A stretch of DNA of 64,000 nt from an uncultured Verrucomicrobiota bacterium (GTDB lineage: Bacteria > Verrucomicrobiota > Kiritimatiellia > CAIVKH01): contig CALMYG010000067.1 in NCBI GenBank assembly GCA_937873455.1, forward strand, positions 1 to 64,000, given 5' to 3'. Below are positions 8,554 to 18,504 of this stretch, one piece after another. The notes beneath the pieces were generated by a model. That model was not told where the DNA came from. It saw only the letters and a list, made by a program, of their open reading frames with translations, and made no database searches. Every line of letters starts with the position of its first letter. The stretch's first letter is position 1. The position numbers were made by a program, and so were the translations under genes.

Positions 8554-10101
8554 CTATCCGACCGCGAAGAGGGCGTACGCCACGCCAGCCACGCCAATGG
8601 CGGCCAACAGAAAGACCGGACGACGGGGCATGTCCCCGTCCCGCTCCATGGCACGTCCGAACAGGAAGAAAACCAACGGGTGCACCAGGAAAGGCATGGA
8701 GAATACGAACGGGATCAAGGCCCCCGCCTCATCACCGAACATGCCCCCCTGGGTGGCGGCGAACAACCCGAAATGGGAAATGCTCGAAGACACCGCCATG
8801 GCGGTAAAGCTCAACGGGATGTTCGCCAAATGAAGCATGAGAAAGCTCCCGAATACCGCGCAAAGTTGCCAACCGAAGGAAAACTGCATCAAGGCCCGGA
8901 CCTCCCGGGCATCCTGCCCATCCGCCCGGCTCATGGCACGCAGCGAGAGGAGGGTCAGAACCACTCCGATCACCACCACCAGCAGCGACGGCCACAGATA
9001 CAACTGTCCCTGCTTCGCGCTGATGGCGAGGATGGAAAAGACAAAGACATGACCGAAGAATGGAATATTGATCATGATCGGGGCTCGATTCGCGGCAATG
9101 GCGCCCAAGTCACCCGCCGTACAGGCGCCGGTCAGGCCGGAGTGCGAAAGCGAACCCGCCATTCCGGGCGCCAGGTTACGCGCATGGTTGGTGTTGCCGA
9201 ACCCCATCAGCAAGGCGATGCCCCCAAACATCCAGGCTATTTGACCGAAAAAGCCATAAGCGAGGACGGCATGAACGCCATCGATGGCAAACGCTTCGGA
9301 TATGCGTGATCCGCCAATCATGAAATTCGCGGCCAGGACAACGGGAATGCCCGCAAACAGAAGGGCGCGGATGGTAGGCCCGAACCGCCAGTGGTACAGC
9401 AGCGCCCCCAAGCCAGCGGACAACACCATGGCAAAAAAGATTTGCGGCAAGGCGATCCATGGCCGGATCCAAAGGGCGATAACCTGCGCGGACAGCAGAA
9501 CAGCCAGGATAACCGCCATCTCGGCCAGACCTTTTTTGATGTACAGCCGCTTGTTGGCGACTTTGGCTTTATGGTCGATGAGAATAATCGAGCCGACCAG
9601 CCCCAGGTAGGCGATCAGCGGATAAAAGCGACTCAGGTCGCTGGTTTGGATTCCCATGATCAGCCGATAGAGCGACTCAATGCCGACGAGCAAAAAGAAG
9701 GATCGCACGATAAACACCATCTGCGTGCGACCCGTGCCCAGCACCGTTTCCTCCGTGGAGGGAACCACCATGTCGTCGGGCGGCAACTGAATTCCGCCGA
9801 CCATCTTCCGCAACTCCTGACCGCCGACAAAGAATGTAACCGTCAACACGACCACCGTAGTGCGGCTGATCAGGTCAATCAACGAGAACTGCGGGAGCCC
9901 CGGCGAGGACACGCCGCTAGCGGTCATCACGTACCCCATCATCAACCCGAATACGACAATAATGAGAATGGGCGAGTAACGCGTTCCGGCCACCGTGGTC
10001 CGCGCCACCAGGACCATGGGCAGGAGCAGAAACAATGAAAGCAAAAACTGGTTAAGGATTTGAAGGTTTGCGATTTGCTCGCTGACGAGAACATGGTCCA
10101 T
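8554..10101 (-). CDS. Polytopic membrane protein of unknown function, possible transporter
   Basis: The 515-residue product has about 14 strongly hydrophobic segments spread from residue 15 to the C-terminus, so it is an inner-membrane protein. Polar loops include GGQELRKMVGGIQLPPDD near 95-112 and LLMGFGNTNHARNLAPG followed by GSLSHSGLTGACTAGDLGA near 297-332. The second of these is rich in small and polar residues, as in substrate- or ion-binding re-entrant loops of secondary transporters. I could not match it to a named family; resemblance to sodium/solute symporters is only structural. GGAG lies about 9 bases before the ATG. It is followed, 190 bases on, by the divergent or convergent spacer containing the palindrome at 8375. 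Confidence 0.75.
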   Translation of the reverse strand: MDHVLVSEQIANLQILNQFLLSLFLLLPMVLVARTTVAGTRYSPILIIVVFGLMMGYVMTASGVSSPGLPQFSLIDLISRTTVVVLTVTFFVGGQELRKMVGGIQLPPDDMVVPSTEETVLGTGRTQMVFIVRSFFLLVGIESLYRLIMGIQTSDLSRFYPLIAYLGLVGSIILIDHKAKVANKRLYIKKGLAEMAVILAVLLSAQVIALWIRPWIALPQIFFAMVLSAGLGALLYHWRFGPTIRALLFAGIPVVLAANFMIGGSRISEAFAIDGVHAVLAYGFFGQIAWMFGGIALLMGFGNTNHARNLAPGMAGSLSHSGLTGACTAGDLGAIAANRAPIMINIPFFGHVFVFSILAISAKQGQLYLWPSLLVVVIGVVLTLLSLRAMSRADGQDAREVRALMQFSFGWQLCAVFGSFLMLHLANIPLSFTAMAVSSSISHFGLFAATQGGMFGDEAGALIPFVFSMPFLVHPLVFFLFGRAMERDGDMPRRPVFLLAAIGVAGVAYALFAVG

Positions 10102-10225
10102 ACAACATCTCCAGGGCGTGATAATCCGAGCGGAACTTTAGACCGCGGGCTACGTCAAAGGAAAGCGAATAGAGCTGAGGAACGGTGGGGCCTTCATACC
10201 CGATGCGATTACCGCCAACCCCGAA

Positions 10226-13200
10226 TTACTCCCCGCTGACGCGGTAGTAGCCCTCCCCATCGCCCGGCGGCGGACTGATCGTAATTTGATTCTGATCAAG
10301 CGGGCCGGCAATCACCTGCCAATTCTGGCTGACCAGCGACGGACTGTGCCACACGAAGAAGTTTTCAGTACCGACATCCCAGAAGAACGTGAGGGTTCCA
10401 TTCGCATTCATCTGCATGCGATACGGATCGGGCGGAGGCACGCCGTAGATAAACCATTGGCCGGGGGCGCTCCATTCCGACCACTTGAACCGCGTGTCCT
10501 GGGCGCGGATGCGCCAGTAGTAATTGCTGATCATGCCCAGATTATCCCAACCGCTCAATTCACTAAGCGAACGCGACACCGTCCAGTAGCTTCCGCTCGG
10601 CGCGGAACCGACCAGCACGTTTTCATCATCCACCAACGGACCGGCAAACGCGGGATCGTGATCAACCTGGATATGATAGGCCCGGATCTCATCGCCGGCA
10701 TCAGGGTCGGTGGTCGGATACCAGGAGAGAATTCCCTGTGCCGTACGCAACGTCGCGCCTTTGGGTGGACCGGCGACGATCACCGTAGCCGGCGGCGTGT
10801 TGGTTTCGTTGATGAAGAAGGTGCCCGCGGCCATCCACGGGCCGGTATTGGAGCCGTCGAACGCCTGACTCCGCCACCAGTACTGCTGGCTGTTGGCGAG
10901 GTTAACGTCCACCTGCCACGACGTGCGATCGATACCGGAGGCCACCGCCGGCACCTGAGCCAGCAGGTTGGACAAGGCCTCGTCGCCGTATACTTCAAAC
11001 CGGTAGGTCAGCGGATCGAAATCCGGATCGAAGGCGTTGTTGACGGTCAGCGTCGGGCGGATGGACTCGACATTCCCGAAATTCGCCGGCGAAAACAATG
11101 AAGGAGCGCCGGGGGTGGTTTCGCCCACACTGAAATGATCAATCGCGATGTTGATCGGGGCGTTGTATCCGTAGTACGAGAAGACCAGAAAACGGAAGCG
11201 CACGTTGGCGGTGCGGTGGTTCACCAGCGAGAAGATCAAGGACTGCCACTGGTTCGTGTTCCAGCCGGTCTCGTGACTGACCGACCATAAATCGCTCCAG
11301 GTCAGGCCGCCATTGGACGATACCTGGAATCGCAACGCCGCGTAAGCGCCGAGATTGCCCCGTACCCGGAACGTGACTTTGGGATTCGTGGTGAGGCTCA
11401 GGTCCATGGACCCGGCCAGCGGCAGGCGTCCCTGCGCTTCGGGACGCATGTGGGTCACACCGTTGACGACGAGGTTACTTCCGGCAAACGGCGCGTTGGT
11501 GGAAAGCAGCCAGAGGCTTTCCAGCCAATTGGTAAGACCGCCCTCAAAGCCGTCATAAAACGGAACCGGAAGCATCTGTGGCCCGCGGTCGATGACGGTT
11601 ACATCATCAATCATCCAGCCGTCGTCCACACCGCTGCCGTCGGTGATCAACCGGAACCTGATGCGCAGGTTGGCCTGATCTTTCCATTGGGAAAGATCGA
11701 TTTCCTGATCCATCCAGTTGGTCTGGGCGCCGCTAATCCCGTACACCCGGGTATAACTGCTGCCATTGGGTGATACTTCCACAAAACCATAGTCGCCGGC
11801 GACCAACCGGTATGAATCCTGAAAGCGAAGCATAGGCCACACCGTCCCGGTCAGGTTGACCGCAGTCTGGGCAAAAGTATCCTGACTATTGCCGTAATTC
11901 CCAACAGGCGAATCGGCCAGCACACCTTCGTTGGTGTCGATGCCCCAACTACCGGTCACATCCCACTGGCTGAGATCGTTAAAGCTGTCCGAGAACGGCA
12001 GGATGACCGGAACGGTGGTCACCGCAACAAAGTTGGTGGACAGCGTCCAGATGTCGTTGGTGTCGCAGGCAAACACCCAGTAGTAATAGGTCGCACCGAT
12101 GGACAGGCCGGTGTCGACGAAGCTGGTGGTTGCCTCGTTGGTCACCACCCCGACCACGATGTCGTTGCCGTTATTGGGATTGGTGTCCGGTGAACGCCAC
12201 ACCCGGTAGGCCTGGAACGCGTCGCCGAGCGAACTTGGGCTCCAAGTGATCTGCGCCGACTTCAGCGCGGGAACCGGCGGCAACACCCCCACCCCGCTTG
12301 GGGCCTCGGCGATGGTCAGCTTGTCGATGTAGACATCGGCATCGGCAAAGTAGCCGTAATACGAATTGAACTGCCAGCGCACCCGGAAGTTGGAGGACTT
12401 GTAGGCGCTCAGCGGCACCTGGATCCGCTGCCAGTCGTTGCTGAAATTCCCGCCCTCGGTGCTTCGCGCCCACACCTCCGTCCAATCCGATCCCCCGTTG
12501 GCCGATACATGCAACGCGATCCGCGAATAGTGCCCGAGGAACCCCTTTACCCACGCGGTCATGACCGGATTGGTTATCGCGCTCAGGTTGAAGTCGGCAT
12601 TGAGGTTCAGCATCGAATACGTTTCCGGGGTGATCCGCTCCAGCGTATCCCGGGCATTGCCATCCACGGCCGCCCAACGCGAGGTCTCCACCCAGCGGCT
12701 CATGTCCGCAAAGTCCTCCACGAACGGCAAGGGCAGCAAAGGCGAACCCTCATCCGTCACCACCACATCGTCGATCTTCCAGCCTTCGTCCACGCCACTG
12801 CCATCGGTGGTCAGCCGGAAGGTAATCTGGACGTTGGCGCTGCCTTTGTAATGGGATAAGTCGATGACCTGCTCCTGCCAGTTGGTCCGCGCACCGAATA
12901 CGCCGTGCAGGCGATGCGTGGTGCGCCCCGGCGCGGATAGTTCCACGTACCCGTAATCGTTCACCGCCAACCGGTGTTGATCCCGGAAACGAAGCACCGG
13001 GCGCACCGCGCCGGAGAGGTTCACCGCGGTCTGCGCGGTGATGTTCAGGTTATTGCCGTAGCCACCGACCGGAGAGGACGACAAGCTGTTGTCGTTGGCA
13101 TCAAGGCCCCAACTGCCGGTGACATCCCACTGGCTGAGATCATTAAAGCTGTCCGAGAACGGCAGGATGACCGGAACGGTGGTCACCGCAACAAAGTTGG

Positions 13201-16200
13201 TGGACAGCGTCCAGATGTCGTTGGTGTCGCAGGCAAACACCCAGTAGTAATAGGTCGCACCGATGGACAGGCCGGTGTCGACGAAGCTGGTGGTTGCCTC
13301 GTTGGTCACCACCCCGACCACGATGTCGTTGCCGTTATTGGGATTGGTGTCCGGTGAACGCCACACCCGGTAGGCCTGGAACGCGTCGCCGAGCGAACTT
13401 GGGCTCCAAGTGATCTGCGCCGACTTCAGCGCGGGAACCGGCGGCAACACCCCCACCCCGCTTGGGGCCTCGGCGATGGTCAGCTTGTCGATGTAGACAT
13501 CGGCATCGGCAAAGTAGCCGTAATACGAATTGAACTGCCAGCGCACCCGGAAGTTGGAGGACTTGTAGGCGCTCAGCGGCACCTGGATCCGCTGCCAGTC
13601 GTTGCTGAAATTCCCGCCCTCGGTGCTTCGCGCCCACACCTCCGTCCAATCCGATCCCCCGTTGGCCGATACATGCAACGCGATCCGCGAATAGTGCCCG
13701 AGGAACCCCTTTACCCACGCGGTCATGACCGGATTGGTTATCGCGCTCAGGTTGAAGTCGGCATTGAGGTTCAGCATCGAATACGTTTCCGGGGTGATCC
13801 GCTCCAGCGTATCCCGGGCATTGCCATCCACGGCCGCCCAACGCGAGGTCTCCACCCAGCGGCTCATGTCCGCAAAGTCCTCCACGAACGGCAAGGGCAG
13901 CAAAGGCGAACCCTCATCCGTCACCACCACATCGTCGATCTTCCAGCCTTCGTCCACGCCACTGCCATCGGTGGTCAGCCGGAAGGTAATCTGGACGTTG
14001 GCGCTGCCTTTGTAATGGGATAAGTCGATGACCTGCTCCTGCCAGTTGGTCCGCGCACCGAATACGCCGTGCAGGCGATGCGTGGTGCGCCCCGGCGCGG
14101 ATAGTTCCACGTACCCGTAATCGTTCACCGCCAACCGGTGTTGATCCCGGAAACGAAGCACCGGGCGCACCGCGCCGGAGAGGTTCACCGCGGTCTGCGC
14201 GGTGATGTTCAGGTTATTGCCGTAGCCACCGACCGGAGAGGACGACAAGCTGTTGTCGTTGGCATCAAGGCCCCAACTGCCGGTGACATCCCACTGGCTG
14301 AGATCATTAAAGCTGTCCGAGAACGGCAGGATGACCGGAACGGTGGTCACCGCAACAAAGTTGGTGGACAGCGTCCAGATGTCGTTGGTGTCGCAGGCAA
14401 ACACCCAGTAGTAATAGGTCGCACCGATGGACAGGCCGGTGTCGACGAAGCTGGTGGTTGCCTCGTTGGTCACCACCCCGACCACGATGTCGTTGCCGTT
14501 ATTGGGATTGGTGTCCGGTGAACGCCACACCCGGTAGGCCTGGAACGCGTCGCCGAGCGAACTTGGGCTCCAAGTGATCTGCGCCGACTTCAGCGCGGGA
14601 ACCGGCGGCAACACCCCCACCCCGCTTGGGGCCTCGGCGATGGTCAGCTTGTCGATGTAGACATCGGCATCGGCAAAGTAGCCGTAATACGAATTGAACT
14701 GCCAGCGCACCCGGAAGTTGGAGGACTTGTAGGCGCTCAGCGGCACCTGGATCCGCTGCCAGTCGTTGCTGAAATTCCCGCCCTCGGTGCTTCGCGCCCA
14801 CACCTCCGTCCAATCCGATCCCCCGTTGGCCGATACATGCAACGCGATCCGCGAATAGTGCCCGAGGAACCCCTTTACCCACGCGGTCATGACCGGATTG
14901 GTTATCGCGCTCAGGTTGAAGTCGGCATTGAGGTTCAGCATCGAATACGTTTCCGGGGTGATCCGCTCCAGCGTATCCCGGGCATTGCCATCCACGGCCG
15001 CCCAACGCGAGGTCTCCACCCAGCGGCTCATGTCCGCAAAGTCCTCCACGAACGGCAAGGGCAGCAAAGGCGAACCCTCATCCGTCACCACCACATCGTC
15101 GATCTTCCAGCCTTCGTCCACGCCACTGCCATCGGTGGTCAGCCGGAAGGTAATCTGGACGTTGGCGCTGCCTTTGTAATGGGATAAGTCGATGACCTGC
15201 TCCTGCCAGTTGGTCCGCGCACCGAATACGCCGTGCAGGCGATGCGTGGTGCGCCCCGGCGCGGATAGTTCCACGTACCCGTAATCGTTCACCGCCAACC
15301 GGTGTTGATCCCGGAAACGAAGCACCGGGCGCACCGCGCCGGAGAGGTTCACGCGCAGGCTGGCCGTGCTGTTCAGATTGTTACTGTAGGCGATAAAACC
15401 ATTTTCCAGATAAACGCTACCGCTGTGGGCGGCGCCGGTGGAGAGCGTCCATCCACTCTCCAACCGCCACAATGCCGCTCCGGATTCGAAATCTTCCGAT
15501 ACCGGAAGGACGGGAATAATGGTGCGGACGGTGGTTGCGGTGGGACTGGCCGGGGAGTAGCCGCCCCAGGCATCCACGGCAAACACCCGGTAATGGTAGT
15601 TGGAATCGACCATCAGCCCGGTGTCCGTATAGGCATTGCTTGCCGACATGAATTGAGGAAACGTGTTGATCGTCGGGTTGTTGGATATCGAACGCACAAC
15701 GACGTAGTGGGACAGCGCTGGGTGTTCACTGGGCGGCCAGCTTAGGCTGATGGCGGTCGGCTGAATCGCGTTCACGTCCGGCGTCGGCACCATCCCCGGG
15801 GCATCGCTTATGGAAATATTGTCGAGCTTCCAGCCCCCGGCGTTACCGGAGGCATCACTGGTCACCCGGAAACGCACCAGAAACGATGGCCCGCCGGAAT
15901 AGGCCGAGAGGTCATACCGAACCCGCGACCAGGAGGATGATGCCGCGGTAAATGATGCCAGCGTTGACCACGAACTCCCGGCGTTGGTGGATACCTCGAT
16001 ATAACCGAAGTCCCCGGCAAGAAAGTGATACTGTTGATGAATCATGAGCGTAGGCCGGGACCATCCGCTGATGTTTACCGGCGCGACGAGGGTCAGCGAG
16101 GCATTCACATTGTCGCCATAATTCGTGCCCGGAGAGTCCGACCAGCCCATCGCTCCGGATGCCGCCGCCTCGGCGTCAAGCGCCCATGGAGGATCGGCGA

Positions 16201-17059
16201 TCCAGGTGGCAGACCCGCCCTCACCGTTGTCCAGGAAAGGCGCATCCATGCCGTCGGCGGTGCGAGCGGACGCCTCGGTGGATGCCTCGGTAAGGCCATT
16301 CGATAACGCAACCACGACCCGGTAATAATAACGCGTCTTGGGGGAAACGGCTACGTCGATCATCTGGGTAACCGCCGGGTCGGTTATCGTGGTCAACCGG
16401 TTTGCCGTCCTGATCTCAAGATTGGAAGTTACCGCGCGATAAATATGATACGCGGCGGCCTCTCCTGACGCCGCGGTCCAGGTCAGTTGCACGGACGTCG
16501 GGGCAGCCGAAGTCGCGTTCACCACGACCGCCTCCGGCCGCTCCCCGATCACGATGTCGTCGATATACACGCCATCCTGCACCACCGTGGCGTCGGTGCT
16601 CATACGGAAACGGATTCGCACATCAGCCTGCCCGGATACCGCATCGAGATTAAATTGAACAGGATACCAGTCGGCGCGAATACCGGTGAAAGCGCCGCCG
16701 GGAAGCGAAGACCAGCCTGAACCGCCATCGGTGGAAACCTCGACCACGAGAAAATCATAGCCCGGCTCCAGAAGGTGACGGATATGAAAGGCCAATGCCG
16801 GTCGTGTCGCTGCGGCCAGATTCATTCCGGAAGCCATGGTCAGCGTGGAAGCGGTGTTGTTGGTATAAAACGCGCCGGGACTATCGGCGACCGACCGCGT
16901 GGGGGATACGGAATAGGCCGAACTTAACCCCCAGGTTCCGTTGGTGATCCACGCGTCCATACCCGCCTCAAAACGCTCCGAAAAAGGATACGGCGCTGAG
17001 TAAGCCGGCGCGGATACGATGAGCGCGAGAAGAAAAGGGAAACAACGAACTGTCTTCAT
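10226..17059 (-). CDS. Giant secreted MAM-like/FN3 protein with three near-identical internal units
   Basis: The start is set at the ATG 17057-17059, which has GGGAG 7 bases upstream and opens a signal peptide (MKTVRCFPFLLALIVSAPAYSA); an in-frame upstream Met at 17092 would precede that signal. The 2277-residue product alternates jelly-roll modules of the MAM / immune-inhibitor-A-like type (SERFEAG..W...WGL, VEVSTDGGSGW, DGVYIDDIVI) with fibronectin III modules (VQLTWTAASG..AAYHIYRA, YYYRVV). Residues about 570-1700 are 2.9 copies of a 388-residue unit that are nearly identical at DNA level (period 1164 bp). Near the C-terminus are two further Ig-like modules (GPWMAAGTFFINETNTPP, YYWRIRAQDTRFKWS), and the last 70 residues (TLTFFWDVGTENFFVWHS...YYRVSG) resemble C-termini of other exported proteins here. 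Likely surface or extracellular adhesion or carbohydrate binding; no protease site was seen. Confidence 0.85.
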   Translation of the reverse strand: MKTVRCFPFLLALIVSAPAYSAPYPFSERFEAGMDAWITNGTWGLSSAYSVSPTRSVADSPGAFYTNNTASTLTMASGMNLAAATRPALAFHIRHLLEPGYDFLVVEVSTDGGSGWSSLPGGAFTGIRADWYPVQFNLDAVSGQADVRIRFRMSTDATVVQDGVYIDDIVIGERPEAVVVNATSAAPTSVQLTWTAASGEAAAYHIYRAVTSNLEIRTANRLTTITDPAVTQMIDVAVSPKTRYYYRVVVALSNGLTEASTEASARTADGMDAPFLDNGEGGSATWIADPPWALDAEAAASGAMGWSDSPGTNYGDNVNASLTLVAPVNISGWSRPTLMIHQQYHFLAGDFGYIEVSTNAGSSWSTLASFTAASSSWSRVRYDLSAYSGGPSFLVRFRVTSDASGNAGGWKLDNISISDAPGMVPTPDVNAIQPTAISLSWPPSEHPALSHYVVVRSISNNPTINTFPQFMSASNAYTDTGLMVDSNYHYRVFAVDAWGGYSPASPTATTVRTIIPVLPVSEDFESGAALWRLESGWTLSTGAAHSGSVYLENGFIAYSNNLNSTASLRVNLSGAVRPVLRFRDQHRLAVNDYGYVELSAPGRTTHRLHGVFGARTNWQEQVIDLSHYKGSANVQITFRLTTDGSGVDEGWKIDDVVVTDEGSPLLPLPFVEDFADMSRWVETSRWAAVDGNARDTLERITPETYSMLNLNADFNLSAITNPVMTAWVKGFLGHYSRIALHVSANGGSDWTEVWARSTEGGNFSNDWQRIQVPLSAYKSSNFRVRWQFNSYYGYFADADVYIDKLTIAEAPSGVGVLPPVPALKSAQITWSPSSLGDAFQAYRVWRSPDTNPNNGNDIVVGVVTNEATTSFVDTGLSIGATYYYWVFACDTNDIWTLSTNFVAVTTVPVILPFSDSFNDLSQWDVTGSWGLDANDNSLSSSPVGGYGNNLNITAQTAVNLSGAVRPVLRFRDQHRLAVNDYGYVELSAPGRTTHRLHGVFGARTNWQEQVIDLSHYKGSANVQITFRLTTDGSGVDEGWKIDDVVVTDEGSPLLPLPFVEDFADMSRWVETSRWAAVDGNARDTLERITPETYSMLNLNADFNLSAITNPVMTAWVKGFLGHYSRIALHVSANGGSDWTEVWARSTEGGNFSNDWQRIQVPLSAYKSSNFRVRWQFNSYYGYFADADVYIDKLTIAEAPSGVGVLPPVPALKSAQITWSPSSLGDAFQAYRVWRSPDTNPNNGNDIVVGVVTNEATTSFVDTGLSIGATYYYWVFACDTNDIWTLSTNFVAVTTVPVILPFSDSFNDLSQWDVTGSWGLDANDNSLSSSPVGGYGNNLNITAQTAVNLSGAVRPVLRFRDQHRLAVNDYGYVELSAPGRTTHRLHGVFGARTNWQEQVIDLSHYKGSANVQITFRLTTDGSGVDEGWKIDDVVVTDEGSPLLPLPFVEDFADMSRWVETSRWAAVDGNARDTLERITPETYSMLNLNADFNLSAITNPVMTAWVKGFLGHYSRIALHVSANGGSDWTEVWARSTEGGNFSNDWQRIQVPLSAYKSSNFRVRWQFNSYYGYFADADVYIDKLTIAEAPSGVGVLPPVPALKSAQITWSPSSLGDAFQAYRVWRSPDTNPNNGNDIVVGVVTNEATTSFVDTGLSIGATYYYWVFACDTNDIWTLSTNFVAVTTVPVILPFSDSFNDLSQWDVTGSWGIDTNEGVLADSPVGNYGNSQDTFAQTAVNLTGTVWPMLRFQDSYRLVAGDYGFVEVSPNGSSYTRVYGISGAQTNWMDQEIDLSQWKDQANLRIRFRLITDGSGVDDGWMIDDVTVIDRGPQMLPVPFYDGFEGGLTNWLESLWLLSTNAPFAGSNLVVNGVTHMRPEAQGRLPLAGSMDLSLTTNPKVTFRVRGNLGAYAALRFQVSSNGGLTWSDLWSVSHETGWNTNQWQSLIFSLVNHRTANVRFRFLVFSYYGYNAPINIAIDHFSVGETTPGAPSLFSPANFGNVESIRPTLTVNNAFDPDFDPLTYRFEVYGDEALSNLLAQVPAVASGIDRTSWQVDVNLANSQQYWWRSQAFDGSNTGPWMAAGTFFINETNTPPATVIVAGPPKGATLRTAQGILSWYPTTDPDAGDEIRAYHIQVDHDPAFAGPLVDDENVLVGSAPSGSYWTVSRSLSELSGWDNLGMISNYYWRIRAQDTRFKWSEWSAPGQWFIYGVPPPDPYRMQMNANGTLTFFWDVGTENFFVWHSPSLVSQNWQVIAGPLDQNQITISPPPGDGEGYYRVSGE
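11953..15351. repeat. Tandem 1164-bp coding repeats, 2.9 copies
   Basis: Blocks beginning about 11953, 13117 and 14281 repeat with an exact offset of 1164 bases. Shadow reading frames inside the blocks (for example 12171-12677, 13335-13841 and 14499-15005) translate identically, so the DNA copies are essentially identical including silent positions. Identity decays before 11953 and stops abruptly after GAGAGGTTCAC at about 15351. 1164 is a multiple of three, so each unit adds 388 residues (two MAM-like modules plus one FN3) in frame. Confidence 0.95.
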
Positions 17060-17149
17060 AGCTAACTCCCGGTGAAGTACAGACTGCGACACTCGAACTC
17101 AGCGTACCTAAATGTCCATGTTTACGGGATCGGGGGAATGCGGTTTTAA

Positions 17150-17170
17150 GCATCAGCATTTTACTGATGC
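17150..17170. promoter_or_regulatory. Inverted repeat in the divergent promoter region
   Basis: GCATCAG, a 7-base loop and CTGATGC form a perfect 7-bp stem between the divergent genes starting at 17059 (minus) and 17236 (plus). It could be an operator or an RNA hairpin in the leader of the giant gene. No T-tract follows, so a terminator is unlikely. Confidence 0.35.
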
Positions 17171-17235
17171 CATGGCCGCTTTACCGTGGACGATTCGGAG
17201 CCTTCATGGCATCTTCTTCACAAGGAGAACATGTC

Positions 17236-17796
17236 ATGAGATACTCGATCATCCTTTGCTTGCTGGGCGCGAGCTTTCTGGCCCGGGCGACCACGCCCGA
17301 GGAATTGGTTACACGTTATTTTGAGGCCTTTAAAAAGGGCGATATGGAAGCGGTGGCCGGAGAAATGCACCTCGGTGAATTAACCAAGTTCAAGGACACC
17401 CTGCTGCCGGTGCTGGAACAAACGATCGTCTCGTCAGCCGCCGGTCCCGGTCGCGACGAATTAATGATCCGTCAATTTACCAACCGGGATGATATGGAAA
17501 CCATTCGCGAGGAGTCGCCTCGTGCGTTCTTTGTCCGCTTTATGCGGTGGGTGATGAAACTCAACCCGATGATGTCCCAGACCATGTCCGCCGCCAGCAT
17601 TGAAACGCTTGGCCATATCATCGAAAAGGACATGGCTCATGTAGTGTATCGTATTCACATTGATATGATGGGCGCGAAGGTTTCCCAGCTTAACGTGATG
17701 TCGGTAAAGAAGGAAGACGAAGCCTGGCGCCTGATGATGACCGGCGAAATCGAAGGCATGGGCAAAATGCTCCAGCAAAACATGAACCGGTTCTGA
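17236..17796 (+). CDS. Small exported protein of unknown function
   Basis: The ATG at 17236 is preferred over an upstream in-frame Met at 17167 because AAGGAG lies 8 bases before it and it opens a signal peptide (MRYSIILCLLGASFLARA). The mature part (about 168 residues) begins TPEELVTRYFEAFKKGDMEAVAGEM, the usual start of SnoaL/DUF-type alpha+beta barrel proteins of the NTF2-like group, and continues with Met-rich amphipathic segments to KMLQQNMNRF. That fold assignment is an inference from the first 30 residues only. It may be cotranscribed with the M23 gene that starts 2 bases after its stop. Confidence 0.8.
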   Translation: MRYSIILCLLGASFLARATTPEELVTRYFEAFKKGDMEAVAGEMHLGELTKFKDTLLPVLEQTIVSSAAGPGRDELMIRQFTNRDDMETIREESPRAFFVRFMRWVMKLNPMMSQTMSAASIETLGHIIEKDMAHVVYRIHIDMMGAKVSQLNVMSVKKEDEAWRLMMTGEIEGMGKMLQQNMNRF

Positions 17797-17798
17797 CG

Positions 17799-18458
17799 GT
17801 GAACGCCGCTGCCTTCGCGGAACTACCCGATGACCCGGGCTTGCGCCTCGTCTGGCCGACGCCCAACCACCGCCTATTCGATCAACCGGAGCGCTATTTT
17901 GCCCGTACGCGGGCCAATCCGGACTACGGACGACCCGGCTGGACCCGTGAATGCGGCAGGCGATTTCACCGGGGTTGCGACATCGCACCGGTCGCGCCGA
18001 TTCCCACCGGACAGCGCACATGGGTCATGTTCACCGACTGCGCCTCCGGTCGGGAATACTCCAGCGAAGAACCAACCTGGCTGGCCGATGACGACATCTT
18101 CGCGGTGGCCGGCGGCATGGTCACCGAAGCGCTAACCCAACCGGACGTATCCACCTATGGATGTCATGTGGTGGTGCAACATGCATGGCCGGCTTCGGGC
18201 GCGATATTTTTCTCGCTTTATGCGCACCTGGCCTCTGTTTGGGTCAACCAAGGTGATCACGTGAAACCGGGCGCCCTCCTTGGCCGTATGGGACAAACCA
18301 GCAGTTCGGCCGATGCCCGGAATTGGATGGCCATTGCCCCCCACGTGCATGTGGAGTTTCACGACGCCGACGGGCGCCCCTTCAACCCGGAGGCGTTTCT
18401 GCGGCGCTACCTGCCTGCTCCTCCGCCGAGGCCAGATGATTGCATGACGATGCGATGA
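17799..18458 (+). CDS. M23-family (LytM-like) peptidase
   Basis: The 219-residue product has the two zinc-ligand motifs of M23 endopeptidases: HRGCDIAP near residue 58 (HxxxD) and HVHVEFH near residue 193 (HxH). Between them lies YGCHVVVQHAWPASGAIFFSLYAHLASVWVNQGDHV, matching the YGNxVxIxH...YAHL...V..GD.V core. These enzymes cut peptide cross-links of peptidoglycan or process proteins. No clear signal peptide is present with the GTG start at 17799, so either it acts inside the cell, the start is wrong, or it leaves by another route. The start lies 2 bases after the stop of the exported protein upstream. Confidence 0.82.
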   Translation: MNAAAFAELPDDPGLRLVWPTPNHRLFDQPERYFARTRANPDYGRPGWTRECGRRFHRGCDIAPVAPIPTGQRTWVMFTDCASGREYSSEEPTWLADDDIFAVAGGMVTEALTQPDVSTYGCHVVVQHAWPASGAIFFSLYAHLASVWVNQGDHVKPGALLGRMGQTSSSADARNWMAIAPHVHVEFHDADGRPFNPEAFLRRYLPAPPPRPDDCMTMR

Positions 18459-18504
18459 GAACTTAGCGAATCGAGCGCGACCATGACGTCGCCTCCCCGA
18501 AGCT

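Noticed and set aside
8397..8807. Plus-strand frame directly after the palindrome, possible divergent regulator
   Set aside because: The product is Arg/Pro-rich with no helix-turn-helix and overlaps the membrane protein gene on the other strand.
10286..11101. Plus-strand frames across the giant gene
   Set aside because: They are shadows of a continuous 2277-residue minus-strand frame with a signal peptide and repeats.
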